NCBI GenBank assembly: GCA_015680685.1
Contig: MNCI01034648.1
Coordinates: 1 to 42,582 of the forward strand
Source: Gnetum montanum
Lineage: Eukaryota > Streptophyta > Gnetopsida > Gnetales > Gnetaceae
Reading direction: 5' to 3'
DNA length: 42,582 nt
The position numbers and the translations under genes were made by a program. Below, piece after piece: positions 33,259 to 42,582 of the stretch (positions are counted from its first letter, which is position 1; every line of letters begins with the position of its first letter). Below the pieces are notes generated by a model. That model saw only the letters and a list, made by a program, of their open reading frames with translations. It ran no database searches and was not told the origin of the DNA.

Positions 33259-33676
33259 ATTTTCCTAAACCTTAACACAAAGAAAGTTATATTGCTTGTA
33301 TTGCTGAGCCGAATCCTTAGGTCCTCGATTTTGGATCTTGAGAGATCGGTGTGGCCCCAGCACTAGGTTGGGCAATTGCTTAGAACTTGTGATGCCTTGA
33401 ACCGAAAGAAGAGCCTCAACATTAGAGGTAGTACCTACGACACTTCAGGAAATCATTTTTTGTAAAACTAAAAGGGCTTGCAAAAAAGAAAAATAAGAGG
33501 TCAAGTAGCTATCGAAGGCTTTCTATCTTGCAAGATTCCAGAGGAACTGTCAGAGCGACTGATCTACAACACACGATGTGTAAACAACCACAAAAGGGTG
33601 TCACATTTATGCTAGTGCGTGACAGGGTATAGAACGCAAGCAGGACTATGTGAACCATGGAAAAGGCACCAAAAGG

Positions 33677-33693
33677 CCCTCCTTCTAGCGCCA
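33677..33693 (-). other. Primer-binding site of D
   Basis: On the minus strand TGGCGCTAGAAGGAGGG begins six bases after the end of the 5' LTR. It opens with TGG, as expected for pairing with a tRNA CCA end. The matching tRNA was not identified from memory. Confidence 0.7.
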
Positions 33694-33699
33694 GAAAAC

Positions 33700-35493
33700 T
33701 ATAGTGATCGAAAACGTCAATAGCTGAAAACACCAAGAGGTTGTCGAGTGCACAGTTTTAACCCTGGATCCGTGTGAGGGCCATGCTAGATGAAAAATGG
33801 AAATGAGGCACCCTAAATGGTCTGGTCGATCAGAAACAGACTTACTTGATGTCACTTAACCTTTTGTAAAAATTGTTTTAAGCATGAAATACATGAAATC
33901 TAACTGATGATTAATAATGCGATAATGAAGAAAAAAAATGCTGAAAAGTGATGACAGTATAAAAATAACAGAGTAACTAGGATGAGAAAATGCACCGTCA
34001 CAAAGTCACAGGTTTGATTCTCTTCTCTGCTTGAAAATGTATAATAAGTAGTACAATGCTGGAGGGGTACAGGGAGTCCAGGGATGACCAGAACTCTCAA
34101 AATGCTTCAACTATGTTTTCGATTACAAACTGAGGAGCAAGTTCCAACAAGCGAAAGGCTAATGCCAAGTGCCAATGCTAAGAATGTCAACTACTATGAA
34201 TTTCTAAAATGTCAAATGATGCCAAAAATGCTTAATATTACCATCCTCTTGAGTTCTTTTGCCAACCCTTTGAGCGTTGCTCATCGGGGTATTTATAGGG
34301 CTAGGAATAAGCAAGCGATGCGGTTTAGATACCACGTGTCTTAGACCTATGAGAGGTTGACATGTCCATGTTACATGGACATGAAAATTTGATTGATGAG
34401 CCTACCACGCTACAATCATGCTATCAAAACTAGAGATGCTAAAATCAAATATGCCAAAAATGCAGACGAGGAATGAGGCACATTGAAGTAATGTAGCTTC
34501 CTGCTATGCTATGTAGCATAGCATGTCGATGTAGCATAGTAGCCTACTACACTATGTAGTGTAGCATAGCATAGCCACCAGTTTGAAAAGAAAACTTGCA
34601 TTTACAGTCAACTTCATCTATTAGAAGCTCCGGTGCACATCAGGTTAAGTTTGAAAATACTTTTCTTAGTTCGCATCTCTGCTACACTGTTCTACGCTAC
34701 GTAGCATAGCATAGCGTAGCAGCAAGCCTTATCTGCAACTTGTGTTGAAGTTGAAAATACTTGTTTAAAGCTTTGACCATGCTAATTAGTTGCAAATTTT
34801 TCCTTTTGCGAAGAGAAGCCTTTGCACTTGTTGAACTTGCATTTGAAGAATTTCTTGCTGCTCTTGCATTGTTGCTACACTGTGCTACACTATGTAGTGT
34901 AGCATAGTGCAACAGTCGATAGATCCTGCTTCTTTGCTCAATCCACCACTTTCTAGTAAGAGACCTTGCTGAAGGACTTGAAGTTGAGCAAGGAAACTAC
35001 TTTTGAAGGCTAGAATACTTGTCGAGTGCAATTGGAATCACTAGGTAAGATGGGCCTTTCTTTTTTTCCTTTTGCTATGTTGTGCTATGCTGCGCAACGT
35101 AGCATAGTGTAGTAGTCTATTCTACAATAGTTTGTACTTGATCACCTTCGCAACTATCTTCTAAGCCCTGCTATGCTACATAGCGTAGCATTGCATAGCA
35201 AAGTTCTTTACTAGAAAACTTGTCGATCGGTTTTGTGCAGCCTAAGAACCGCTAACAATGCCATGCATTGCTTCTAAGTAGACTATCAGCTAGATTAATG
35301 GTCCAAGTGTGCAAGCTAGAGAGTCCATTGGGCCTGTCAACGTTGGAAGTAGAAAATTTTCTGAATTGGACAATCTAAACTCAGAACATTCATTTCCTAC
35401 CAAAATGTTGTGATGCTGCACTTTTGGAAATCCCTTGCTTAAATTCCAACACCCTGGTGAAGTAGGAGGGTCTTGAAATTTTAGGATGTTTTA
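33700..35493 (-). repeat. 5' LTR of element D
   Basis: 1794 bp, aligned along its length with 16824-18621. The plus-strand left end TATAGTGATC is a C/T-decayed form of TGTAGCGATC, and the right end TTTTA is a decayed TTTCA. U3 again has five palindromes (34492-34575, 34681-34723, 34873-34916, 35076-35116, 35166-35202) in the same positions, and the TATA box lies at 34290-34297. Confidence 0.92.
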
Positions 35494-35498
35494 ATAAT

Positions 35499-35770
35499 AG
35501 ACTTGGCTCAATAGCTTATAGATTATTAAGAGTACATGGATAAAGCCAGAGCCTCTGAGGAGGAACGATGGTTGTTTGTAGCCTGGTATGTCAAAGAAAA
35601 TGAGATTTTCCTACAACTACCATGTCCATGGGAGGTGCCAAGTCTATCAAACATTGGAACATTAGCATGGATGACACAGGATCCCTGAACAGAAGAGGAA
35701 AAGCTCCAAGAACTACTTCAGAGTCATCAAATTCCAACACTTGGAGCACGGGATAAGAGGAAGTGATCCA
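35499..35770 (+). pseudogene. C cargo gene, 3' part
   Basis: Continues the frame interrupted at 16818: the codons run across the duplicated ATAAC without loss and read DLAQ, then EYMDKARASEEERWLFVAWYV, ENEIFLQLPCPWEVPSLSNI and GTLAWMTQDP, ending in GARDKRK and a stop near 35767. The first part carries on the coiled coil; the last 60 residues form a hydrophobic, possibly globular tail. Confidence 0.75.
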
Positions 35771-35995
35771 TGGAGGCACCATCACCACCTAGAACCACAT
35801 GAGCCAAATAAAGTTTACAATTTTGCAATTTTGTAATTTTTTAATTTTTTGTTGTGTCCTAATTTTGTTCTATTGAGATCTCCACTGCAGCATGAATGAA
35901 TCCCTAGTTAGTTAATAATCCCATACCTATCCACTATGTAATCAATGGGGCTTGTTCTCATTTTATTTAACTCAAGGATGAGTTTTCATTCAGTC
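35771..35995. other. Short 3' UTR of C
   Basis: AT-rich, no gene. Its final segment (TTCATTCAGTCATGGGG) is shared with the end of B's 3' UTR at 39225-39250. Confidence 0.5.
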
Positions 35996-36004
35996 ATGGG
36001 GGTA
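35996..36004 (+). other. Polypurine tract of C
   Basis: ATGGGGGTA touches the TGATGA start of the right LTR. B has the same CATGGGGGTA before its LTR (39243-39252), so the motif is conserved within the family even though it is short. Confidence 0.65.
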
Positions 36005-36839
36005 TGATGAATTGTGATTCATTAGGTCACGATATCGCACCTACGATATCACCTATGGGATATCATAGCCTAGCTCGTGATATCGTTCGTATATGCAATA
36101 TCGTGGCTTCTAAGTAGGCCTATAAATACACCTTAGGTTCATGGTGAAACAGAGGGTTTTTTAGTTAGAAATTAGTTTTCATTTTTAGTCTTTCTAAACC
36201 CTTTTCCCCAATGCATGTCCACAATGCAATGATTGTAATTGTACAACACCTTTATTCGAGTGTGATGTACTTGGACACGCACATGACTAAAAATAAAGAT
36301 CAAGATTACCTCATCATTATGGCATTCACTTAATTTAATTATTTAATTATTATTGTTATTTATTACTATTGTAGTTAATATCTCTTCATCCTAAACACCT
36401 TAAACGTGAAATGAGTACAACTTAATCATGAGCATTCAAGTGTGACTACTTGGTATCCCAGTAGCTTACCTATGACATGCACTTGGTAATCCCAATAGTA
36501 GTTGTACACGAGATCCAAAATATGTACAGATGATTAAGGAATGGATGCTCATCACACTTAGGCTAGCTTAGACTCTCTTCACCCTTTCTCTCTTAGCTTA
36601 ACAAGTTATTTTCCATTGCCTCTAGGAATAGCACTAGTTTAGGGCCACATCATACACCTCACTTTGGACTAAACCATACATGACAAAGAAAATATTAGTC
36701 TAGGTGGGAAGACAATGAACTACGATCAACAAGTAACTATCCAGATACCACAACTAGCCTGTCTATGGAGTTTGATTAGATCATCCATGAAACACTCATA
36801 TTCATATGGTTGAGTGTAGGAGTACCTCGCCACTCATCA
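36005..36839 (+). repeat. 3' LTR of element C
   Basis: 835 bp, TGATGA...TCATCA, paired with 9473-10291. GATATC words at 36027-36110 precede TATAAATA at 36121-36128. It carries a few insertions relative to the left LTR, mainly in the GATATC-rich part of U3. Confidence 0.92.
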
Positions 36840-36844
36840 CTATT
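36840..36844. repeat. Target-site duplication of C, right (CTATT)
   Basis: Second copy of the duplication at 9468-9472; perfect match. Element B resumes at 36845. Confidence 0.92.
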
Positions 36845-37259
36845 CAAGTAGAACTCTATACACTATCTACGATGTGTTATCTCAACCTTGACCTTAATCT
36901 AGCAAAAAGAACAATTAATGAACATTAACTTGTTAGATGAGAACTAATTAGTTGCCCTATCATCTAATGAATTGCATAAGGCTTTTAATAAATGACATCA
37001 TGACCTGAAAATTAGAAAAGTTAAGTACTAATCGGGAGATAAGGTTCTTTATTGGAACCCCACACACGTGCCACAATGCACTAAATTTTAAACACTATGG
37101 GAAGGACCTTATATTATTTATGTAACTTTTCCTTTAGGAGCCATGATGATTTACAAATCTGATAGCCCAGATAAGAAATTGTTGGTCAACATACAACAAG
37201 CCAAACCTTTCCATGATCCTAGAACAGCCAATACCAATACTACCTTTGTTGGTGGATAA
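36845..37259 (+). pseudogene. Integrase of element B, C-terminal part
   Basis: Continues from 9472 and corresponds to positions 480-130 of copy A read in reverse. The end reads YIIYVTFPLGAMMIYKSDSPDKKLLVNIQQAKPF and stops after TTFVGG (37257-37259). This C-terminal region binds DNA non-specifically in integrases; no chromodomain is visible. In-frame stops are present. Confidence 0.75.
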
Positions 37260-39240
37260 CCTTGCTCACTATTTCAAATCTCCTCCCTCCAACTTAGTTG
37301 TGGGGGAGAGGTCCACCAATGCTAATCATTCTCAACCCTCGGTTCCTTTTGTATTTTTTTTATTTTACACATTTTTGGTCTACATATTTTTTTTTACACA
37401 TTTTTTCATATTTACTTATTTTTTGTTTTACACCATCGTTACCATTTTTACTATTTCTTTGTTTGTTACATTTACTTTGATCCATCAAAAAATAAGTGCT
37501 CATGATGGTGGATTGTCCTATAATGGTGTTGATTGATAATGTTTGGTTTTTACCTTTGATTTTCAATGTTGATACTAAGATATGGTTTCTTTTGATAAAA
37601 CAGGCAATGAGTCCACGTCATCCATTCATCCATTCAACTCTATGGTTCCCCTTTGTTTGGAAGTGTACTATCCTTTTTTTTCTAAGAAAAACTTATTAAT
37701 GAACTAGTGGCTTACTACTTTTCAAACAAAGGAAATATTCAAATGGATTGAAAAGGGTGCGAATTTAAGGAGATTTGATGCATTTGTGCTGACTATTCTT
37801 TTAGGTGCTTGGATGCTTTTCATGAGTCTTCTACCATTCTGTGATTGACAAACTATCAAGAAGTTGAATGAATCTAAATAAGTCTTTGCATGGTGTGGTT
37901 CTCATGCAAAAAAAAAAAAAAAAAAAAACTAGTGGAAATTCAAAGCACACCCCTTAGACATCATAAAAAAACATGGGCTACAAACACTAGTTATGGCACT
38001 GGAAAGACATGTTACACATGCCTAAAGGTTCGCTCTACCTAAGGCCCTTTCTTGCTTTCTGCTTCCCTATCTTTCTCTCCTTAGAATGGTGGTGATGTGA
38101 TGGACACATTCTTGTTGCTTCACAAGGCTAGGTTGGTCAAATGTATTGATGGAAGGTCACTAGATGTGGTTGGTGAGTCTAGACATGGGATGAATTTTAT
38201 TCATTCATCTAAACCACATAATACACAAGGGATTTTACACAACCTTGCTCTTGGGATTCCATTCCATTTCCTCCTGTCCTTCCATATTTCTTCCTATATT
38301 CCACCTCATTGTCAGTTTTATGATTATTCTATGTCTTGGTTGACGCATTGTTAGTCTTCGGTAAACTCTTGTGGGTAAGTTCTTAACCATTATTTCCATA
38401 TGTCATTCTAAGAGCCTATGGACTCTTTGGGTTGCGAATCTTTCAAGGCATAAAATGCATGGGCTTACTTTGGGGAGGACCCACTAGCATTCCTTTTTGG
38501 TGCAATTGTTAAGTTCTTTTCCTTAAACATTCTTTGTAATCAAACATTTCTTGTTTCATACACATTCATGACATCCATTTTATTAGCTTCGTCATTGTTA
38601 TTTCGCTCATCTTCATTGTTCCTTCAGTTTTTCCACCCTATTGGTACTAGAGGTTCGCTCTTAGTCGTGGGGGCCCTGTCACAAATTTTTTCATTCAATT
38701 ACCTATCTCACCCCTACACCTTGGGTAGTCATTAATTAAAAACCTCTAACCTAGTATCTGCCATACCCACAACCTAGCCAATGCCCTTATATCAAGGCAA
38801 GGTATCAACTACATTATGGCTTATCTATCCTTGCGAATTTGTGATTGTGTTATATGTGTAGATGGCTATTACACAAACAATCGACTGGGATAGGAGGAAG
38901 CACTTGGGATGGACTAAAGCCGGAGCGTTTACGTAAGGAACAAGTTTGGTCATGTGGCTATGAATAAACAACGGAATGCAAATTTCTGACATTGATAGTA
39001 ATGTGCCTCATTTTCTTTTCTCTCTCTCTTTCTCTTCAAGTTGTTGAATGAGGGTCTGGATGTCATCTATGTACAGTGTTCACCACAATGGGCAAGAACA
39101 CCAATGTTGTAATATGTTTGTCAATCTGTTCATCGGGCACTTTGAGTTTGTTATTCCCTATCGCAGTCAATTCTCATTCAGTCAATAATCCAATACCTTC
39201 ATAATATTTTGTAGGGAACTCAAGAATGATTTTTCAGTCA
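37260..39240 (+). other. 3' UTR of element B
   Basis: Two kilobases with no recognisable gene. It opens with T-rich sequence (37330-37480) and holds a 21-A run at 37908-37928. Blocks at 38005-38030, 38410 and 38470-38500 match 12925-13500 in C. The end (39160-39250) matches the end of C. Short frames here carry no motif. Confidence 0.65.
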
Positions 39241-39252
39241 GTCATGGGGGTA
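39241..39252 (+). other. Polypurine tract of B
   Basis: GTCATGGGGGTA touches the TGATGA start of the B LTR; same motif as in C at 35993-36004. Confidence 0.65.
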
Positions 39253-40080
39253 TGATGAGTCACAATATTGGGGCTACGATATTTCATCTGCGATATCGAC
39301 TATGCGATATTGGAGCCTTCCAAGTGATATCAGACATCTGATATCGGGTCTTGTCTTGTTGCCTATAAATAAGAGGTGGCTGCACTTGGTTTGAAAATAT
39401 TTAGTTAATTAGTCTTAGTCCCTTACCCAAAATCTTTTCTTTTTCCCTTCTTAGAGTTAGAATTATTTCTAAGTGCCCGCAATAGGAGTCATAAAGTAAA
39501 TAGATCCTTATTCGAGCATTGTGTACCTGAGCACACCTTGTGGCTAGAAATAAAGATGAACTTTGTGATAAACCTTGCAACATTTAGAATAGCTTATTTA
39601 ATGTTATTTATAGTTATTTAATTCTTCCTTAGTTAATTAATATTCTCTCTCTCACCTTGTTAACTCTCCCAAGTAAGCATACTTAGTACGACCACTTCAA
39701 GCATGCGTGGAACACTTGGTAACCCAGTAACGGTTAGTGTTTGGTAATCCCAATAGTGTTGCACTAGTTCAAGATGTGTATGGCAAGTGGAAACGGATGC
39801 TGGTGTTAGGACTAGTTAGAGCATAGTTAAATTAAATTAGTTCACTTCTCCCTTTGTAGCACCTGGACACAAAACATAAGAAAATATATAAAAATCATAT
39901 ACCTTAAGATTACTTAACCATACAATCAAACTACACAAGTAAGCTTGGGAAGACAACGATTGACTAACCTACCTAGGTTCTGTAAAGGTGCATAAGCACC
40001 TAGTCCTTGGATTTTGACCGGATCATGCATGTACACTCATATTCATATGGTTGAGTGTAGGGACACCTCGTTGCTCATCA
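39253..40080 (+). repeat. 3' LTR of element B
   Basis: 828 bp, TGATGA...TCATCA. U3 has iterated GATATC/GATATT words (39277-39350) followed by TATAAATA at 39364-39371. Middle and 3' parts resemble the LTR of C (ATTCGAGCATTG, AATAAAGATGAA, GGTTGAGTGTAGG). No partner LTR is in the window, because the 5' end of B is deleted. Confidence 0.88.
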
Positions 40081-41469
40081 GATGGCATGTGCATTAGTGC
40101 AAAAGAGAATAGTACTTTCCCAAGGCTACATCCAAGGACTCATGATTTCTTTATTTCCATCCTTAGATTTTTCTCCACAAATTGGACCCTCTGGAGTAGG
40201 TTTGGTACTTGTTGAAAAACTCTAGCATTGTACTCTATCAGTGAATAGATTTTGGTTCTAACTATTCACACTAGCTTTCAACTTCTTTAATGAATATTCT
40301 TGGAGAATAGTTTTAGCTTTTGCCATTAATTTTCAATGTTTTGTAAGGCACAAACACCTTGAAAGGCTTATAGATGATTTTGTGGATCTAAGTTATATCC
40401 TCCTTCAAACTTTAAAATATTATTCATATCAAGCCTCTTGATTCAACTATCATTCAAGTGCCTTGTTTGAATTCTAATTACCTCTAAAATATTTAACATA
40501 TCTTGAGTAGTGAACAGAGGCTCACCATAGTCATAATAATCTTGGTGGTCCTTGTCATGACCACAATGTCTATGATGAGTCCTACTATGTCTTCTTTCTT
40601 GATGATGCTCCTCTCTTTATTGTTATCCTTGCCCCTAATCTCAATCATCTTAGTGGGATCTGTGGTCATTTCTATCCTACCATTCACCTCCATCTTGATC
40701 ATGGTTATTCTTACTTTTCTCTCAGCTTCTACTCCTCTTTTCATAGTTAGAGGAGGAACACAATGAGAATGCTGATAAGGATAAGGAAGAAGGAGAATTG
40801 ATGCTAGAATGATGCTTGCTAGTTCCTCTTCTTTGATTGCTACCCCAATTGGTTTATTTATCTTTGTCTTTGTGTTTGTTATTATTCTTGTTTCTGAATA
40901 AGTGACTTTAGTTTTTTTTTTTGAGGTTTCCTAGTCTTTCAAAAAGTTCTCTTCCCTATCTAGGTTTTCCATAGTTGATTATAACCTTTTGTTAAGGATC
41001 TCCCCATCATAGAAAGGAGGAGATTCTATGTATTAGGATTGGCCTAAAAAGAATTCCTTGTCTTATTTATGCTACTACAAGAATAATTGGGTTAGGGGCC
41101 TCTTACCTTTAGAAGCCTCATATTATGCTTTCATCTACTGATCCTTCTTTCGTTGGGCATCAGTGGGATGATCATTCCAATAAATGTGATCCTAGACAAC
41201 ATACTCTACATTAAGTGTACTAATTGCTAGCCTAATGAGATTATTAATCAACATGGTAGGAATAGATTAGTCAGGATACAACATGATGTTGCCTTCCATA
41301 ATCCTCCATTGCAACTACTCATCATGATGCAAGATAAAAGTGAAATCTAAAGTGTAAGAATCCAAATGGTTGTAGATAACATGAAGTTGATAGAACATTT
41401 TTTGGACTTCTATCTTTGATTGGTTTTACCTGTAAAGGGTAGAGATTTTTCCTTATGAGAAGAAGCCAT
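40081..41469 (-). pseudogene. Gag N-terminal half of copy A'
   Basis: Read downward from an ATG at 41469 (MASSHKEKSLPF), through the C-terminal side of the gag N-domain, into the same Arg/Asp-rich region and FEGGYN box seen in copy A. Positions 40081-41020 match 4945-5880. At 40081 the copy is interrupted by B's LTR. Many stops. Confidence 0.7.
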
Positions 41470-41596
41470 GTTAGCTATTTTCTAAAACAATGTACTTACT
41501 CTTATTTTATCAATGATTTATCATTGAAAAATCCTTAAAATGTCTTTATATGATGTCACTATCTCTTTCTACTTAGTGTACTTAGCTAAATGAAAT

Positions 41597-41614
41597 CACT
41601 GGCAATAGCACTAA
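41597..41614 (-). other. Decayed primer-binding site of copy A'
   Basis: On the minus strand, right after TCATCA, the sequence TAGTGCTATTGCCAGTGA aligns with the tRNA-Asp-type site of C (12 of 18 positions match the tRNA-Asp complement). Its place between LTR end and gag start supports the call. Confidence 0.6.
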
Positions 41615-42350
41615 TGATGAGTAGTGAGTAGTCCCTTCATCCAACCGCATGAATCACAAGAGTGCACTAGCAATTCGGTTGAATTTCATGGACTTATCTC
41701 CTAAGCATGCCTATAGACAAAGATGGTGACCTTGAAGGCCATGTGATTGTTGTCTTCCTAACTCTCACTCATGTAGCCTCTTGTGTATGGTTACGTATGA
41801 GTTATGACATATGGTATGTATTTATGTTTATATTGTTTATATATATTTTAGCCTAAGTATTGGTGAAAAGATAAATGGTTGATAATTAACTATTCCAATC
41901 ATATAATAGTTCTAAGGCTAACTATCCTACTATAAGTATATGTGCCCAATTTCCATACACATCCTAAACTTGTATTAATACTAATGGGTTATCAAGTGAC
42001 AATTACTAGGCATATAAAATGGCCACTACTAAGATTACCAAGCATTAAATGGTATCCTTGAAGTGCTCATACTTAAGTGTTTATTATTAAATGTATTAAT
42101 TACTTAGACAAGAATATAAAGTGTATGAAAAACAAAGTGCAAGTAAGAAATATTAATCTATTCCAAGTACTGTAATGAATGTTAAGAATCTTGTTTTTAT
42201 TGCCATTCACATCAATGTGTTTAGGTACATGTTTCTTGAATAAAGATTTATACAATCACTTTAGTTCATACAATGGGAACTTAGAAAATATTCTAACTCT
42301 AAGGAAAGAAAATTGCAAGAGCTTCGCTACTCTACTAACTTAACTTGTCA
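41615..42350 (-). repeat. 5' LTR of copy A', truncated
   Basis: Begins TGATGAGTAGTGAG on the plus strand (the reverse complement of a TCATCA LTR end). Downstream segments match B's LTR in reverse order, including GATTACCAAGCATT with TCCTTGAAGTGCTCATAC (about 42025-42075), AGGTACATG with CTTGAATAAAGATTTA (about 42222-42252), and TTCTAACTCTAAGGAAAGAAA (about 42292-42310). The GATATC/TATA U3 part is missing: similarity ends at about 42350. Confidence 0.75.
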
Positions 42351-42367
42351 TAAATGTGATGGGTATG

Positions 42368-42582
42368 TGTTGGCGACCGTTTGGGACACGACCGCCAACG
42401 AGTGTCCTCGAACAGGATTTAGGTGCCTGCTGGTCTCTGGCAACACCAAGGCCCAGATACCTCCAATTGAACTCAGTAGTTAATGTGAGTATGTGTGTGT
42501 GCTGTTGCGGCGTGTGGTTGTGTAAAATGTAACAATTGCATTGTGTGTGAACTACAAATGACTTACTTTAAAGAGATTCAGC
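42368..42582. mobile_element. Possible LTR terminus of a further element, partial
   Basis: Composition changes sharply to higher GC. TGTTGGCGACCG opens the segment, and ACGACCGCCAACG forms an inverted partner 20 bp on. TGTT is a common LTR start, and the position falls where the A' LTR breaks off. The other end lies outside the window, so this is a guess. Confidence 0.35.

Larger units (their letters stand above)
16824..35493 (-). mobile_element. Tat/Ogre-like LTR retrotransposon D with an antisense gene
   Basis: An 18.67-kb element inserted in C, read on the minus strand. Order: 5' LTR (33700-35493), primer-binding site, gag-protease in one frame, a large insert with a plus-strand spliced gene (24765-29288), RT, RNase H, second archaeal-type RNase H, integrase, tandem repeats, polypurine tract, 3' LTR (16824-18621). 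A second RNase H after the first is the hallmark of the plant Tat lineage, which includes the giant Ogre elements. Near-matching target-site duplication and frame restoration in C fix the ends. LTRs differ by roughly a tenth by eye, so the element is old. All coding regions carry stops. Confidence 0.9.
9473..36839 (+). mobile_element. LTR retrotransposon C, gag plus cargo gene, no pol
   Basis: A complete insertion bounded by two LTRs (9473-10291 and 36005-36839) with a perfect 5-bp duplication. About 18.7 kb of its 27.4 kb is the nested element D; C itself is about 8.7 kb. It contains a primer-binding site, gag, a non-coding block shared with B's 3' UTR, an internal TATA box, a long coiled-coil gene and a polypurine tract. 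No protease, RT, RNase H or integrase motif was found, so C is a non-autonomous element that needed enzymes from a relative. Its LTRs differ by roughly a tenth by eye, so it is old. Confidence 0.9.
8044..40080 (+). mobile_element. Pol-deleted Gypsy element B (split by C, 5' truncated)
   Basis: Element B occupies 8044-9472 and 36845-40080; everything between is the later insertion C. On the plus strand it reads gag, integrase, a 2-kb 3' UTR, polypurine tract and 3' LTR. Its 5' LTR, primer-binding site and gag N-terminus are missing, and protease, RT and RNase H are absent between gag and integrase. The 3' LTR is related to those of C and of A', so all three share a superfamily branch. B sits inside copy A': the sequence after its 3' LTR resumes A' gag at the position homologous to about 4950 in A. 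Confidence 0.8.

Noticed and set aside
37908-37928. 21-A run as the tail of a LINE or SINE insertion
   Set aside because: No duplication and no upstream LINE/SINE sequence; the surroundings are continuous 3' UTR of B.
39253-40080. Solo LTR
   Set aside because: It is preceded by a polypurine tract, a family-matched 3' UTR and an integrase of the same element, so it is B's 3' LTR with the 5' LTR deleted.

Overview
The window holds no intact host gene and no RNA gene. It is nuclear DNA of a plant, built almost entirely from decayed Ty3/Gypsy LTR retrotransposons inserted into one another. The evidence is plant-type gag, protease, reverse transcriptase, RNase H and integrase remnants, TG...CA LTRs of 0.8 and 1.8 kb, 5-bp target-site duplications, TATA boxes in U3 and GT-AG introns. 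The long, old and still legible nesting suggests a large, TE-rich, slowly purged genome such as a gymnosperm or a large-genome angiosperm. The species cannot be read from the sequence.

Layout, outermost to innermost. Layer A (minus strand): two head-to-tail copies of one Gypsy element. Copy A fills 1-5880. Copy A' is split into 6003-8043 and 40081-about 42350, where its own 5' LTR and primer-binding site survive. Layer B (plus strand): a pol-deleted relative inside A' at 8044-9472 and 36845-40080, keeping gag, integrase, 3' UTR, polypurine tract and 3' LTR. Layer C (plus strand): 9473-36839, with an 819/835-bp LTR pair and a perfect CTATT duplication, inserted in B's integrase. C has gag but no visible pol, and instead a long coiled-coil gene with its own TATA box. 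Layer D (minus strand): 16824-35493, with a 1798/1794-bp LTR pair and an ATAAC/ATAAT duplication, inserted in C's coiled-coil gene. Taking out D, or C, restores the interrupted reading frame.

D is a Tat/Ogre-like element: gag-protease in one frame, reverse transcriptase, RNase H, a second (archaeal-type) RNase H, integrase, and a tandem-repeat-rich 3' region. Between protease and reverse transcriptase, on the opposite strand, it carries an unrecognised gene at 24765-29288. The gene has a TATA box, about seven exons, several phase-consistent introns and a protein of roughly 1,100 codons, now broken by many C-to-T stops.

The best candidates for something undescribed are the spliced antisense gene in D and the pol-less, gene-carrying element C. 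A short motif suggests both carry related retrotransposon cargo proteins. Other notable features are five conserved palindromes in each D LTR, three related tandem-repeat tracts at D's internal boundaries, and a U3-like promoter inside C. At the right edge (42368 onward) another LTR-like terminus may begin.
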